64,000 nucleotides of DNA from contig SEBU01000001.1 of assembly GCA_004173475.1 (NCBI GenBank), forward strand, positions 1,612,001-1,676,000. Direction: 5' to 3'. Origin of the DNA: Gammaproteobacteria bacterium (GTDB lineage Bacteria; Pseudomonadota; Gammaproteobacteria; Pseudomonadales; Cellvibrionaceae). The notes below the pieces were generated by a model, which saw only the letters and a list, made by a program, of their open reading frames with translations, had not been told where the DNA came from and did not search any database. The position numbers were made by a program, and so were the translations under genes. Positions 63,752 to 64,000 of the stretch are shown one piece after another. The stretch's first letter is position 1. Every line of letters begins with the position of its first letter.

Positions 63752-63886
63752 CAAGTCGTTCCAGCACCACTTCGGCACTTCGTGCCTACGTTGGACAGTT
63801 TTTAAGTCGCGGCTTTATGGTTTTGCTGCGCAAAAGTATTCCATAAAACCACAACTTAAAAACTGCCGCTGAACTCGGCGTTATAA
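63746..63886 (+). repeat. attC site 6
   Basis: 141 bp from GCATAAC to GTTATAA. Class A L-box (GTT-c-CAGC with GCTG-AAC). Longer side hairpin with GGCAC-TTC-GTGCC inside. Confidence 0.92.
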
Positions 63887-63904
63887 GGAACCATACGAGT
63901 GAGT

Positions 63905-64000
63905 ATGTACGAATTAGAAAAAAATATTTGGTCCGAAGCTGATTTCAGCATTATGGGCTGGCATGACGCCTCAATATGGTCAATGGTTCCTAACTCAGAG
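63905..64000 (+). CDS. Integron cassette 7: partial protein
   Basis: ATG 63905 opens a frame that runs off the window edge (32 codons, MYELEKNIWSEADFSIMGWH). GTG 63899 is an alternative start. The MGWHD phrase is one I recall from uncharacterised small bacterial proteins. It starts about 19 bp after attC 6, so the array continues to the right. Confidence 0.6.
   Translation, partial: MYELEKNIWSEADFSIMGWHDASIWSMVPNSE

Noticed and set aside
60858..63886. Regular repeats resembling a CRISPR array
   Set aside because: The repeats are 131-141 bp, strongly palindromic and separated by gene-length unique segments; there are no cas genes. They are attC sites.
1..64000. tRNA, rRNA or insertion sequence
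   Set aside because: No clover-leaf tRNA, rRNA segment, transposase or terminal inverted repeats with target duplications were recognised by eye.

Overview
The window looks like chromosomal DNA of a free-living, polysaccharide-degrading gammaproteobacterium, most likely Cellvibrio or a close relative. Four things point there: housekeeping blocks in gammaproteobacterial order (nudE/yrfG/hslR/hslO, ygfB-pepP-ubiH-ubiI facing zapA-6S RNA-ygfA, and the alpha-2-macroglobulin/pbpC pair); a class I adenylate cyclase; a secreted mannan-degradation locus of the kind described in Cellvibrio; and an integron cassette array at the right end. The assignment rests on gene content only. No database search was possible.

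Layout. 1-6.2 kb: a partial anti-sigma factor with its ECF sigma factor, a divergent subtilisin-like protease, envelope proteins of unknown role and an orphan MotA-like channel. 6.4-15.2 kb: a very large alpha-2-macroglobulin with an intact thioester, a small lipoprotein and penicillin-binding protein 1C. 15.2-24.7 kb: an SDR/TetR pair sharing a clear operator, azurin behind an Anr/FNR-type box, class I adenylate cyclase, a hybrid histidine kinase, cysQ and nudE. 24.7-30 kb: yrfG, hslR, a DUF4124 protein, hslO, dbpA and a MipA-like porin. 30-38.5 kb: accessory genes (methyltransferase, acetyltransferase, two esterases, AraC regulator, Nudix hydrolase, cold-shock protein, MgtC). 38.5-45.5 kb: the ubiquinone/pepP block and, divergently, zapA and 6S RNA. 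Here a deletion appears to have removed both the 3' arm of the 6S RNA and the 5' end of ygfA. The ankyrin gene in this block is frameshifted. 45.5-52.2 kb: alpha/beta hydrolase, an intergenic repeat, a SIMPL protein, ilvA, rpiA with a structured leader, a PEP-CTERM protein and trmO.

52.3-60.1 kb is a sugar-utilisation region: a GH5 enzyme, an AGE-family isomerase/epimerase, a LacI regulator and then GH130, GH5_7 mannanase and GH27 alpha-galactosidase in a row. The expected scheme is that the secreted GH27 and GH5_7 debranch and cut galactomannan. Imported disaccharide is then phosphorolysed in the cytoplasm by GH130, and the LacI protein probably acts at a palindrome in the LacI/GH130 intergenic region.

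60.1-64.0 kb is an integron cassette array. It has six attC sites of about 131-141 bp, all in one orientation, separated by short cassettes of unknown function, and it runs off the right edge. No integrase gene lies at its left (attI-side) end. The attC sites fall into two classes whose L-box arms co-vary. They also carry a small covarying side hairpin on the 5' arm only, so the folded site should be a three-way junction. This is the most unusual structure in the window.
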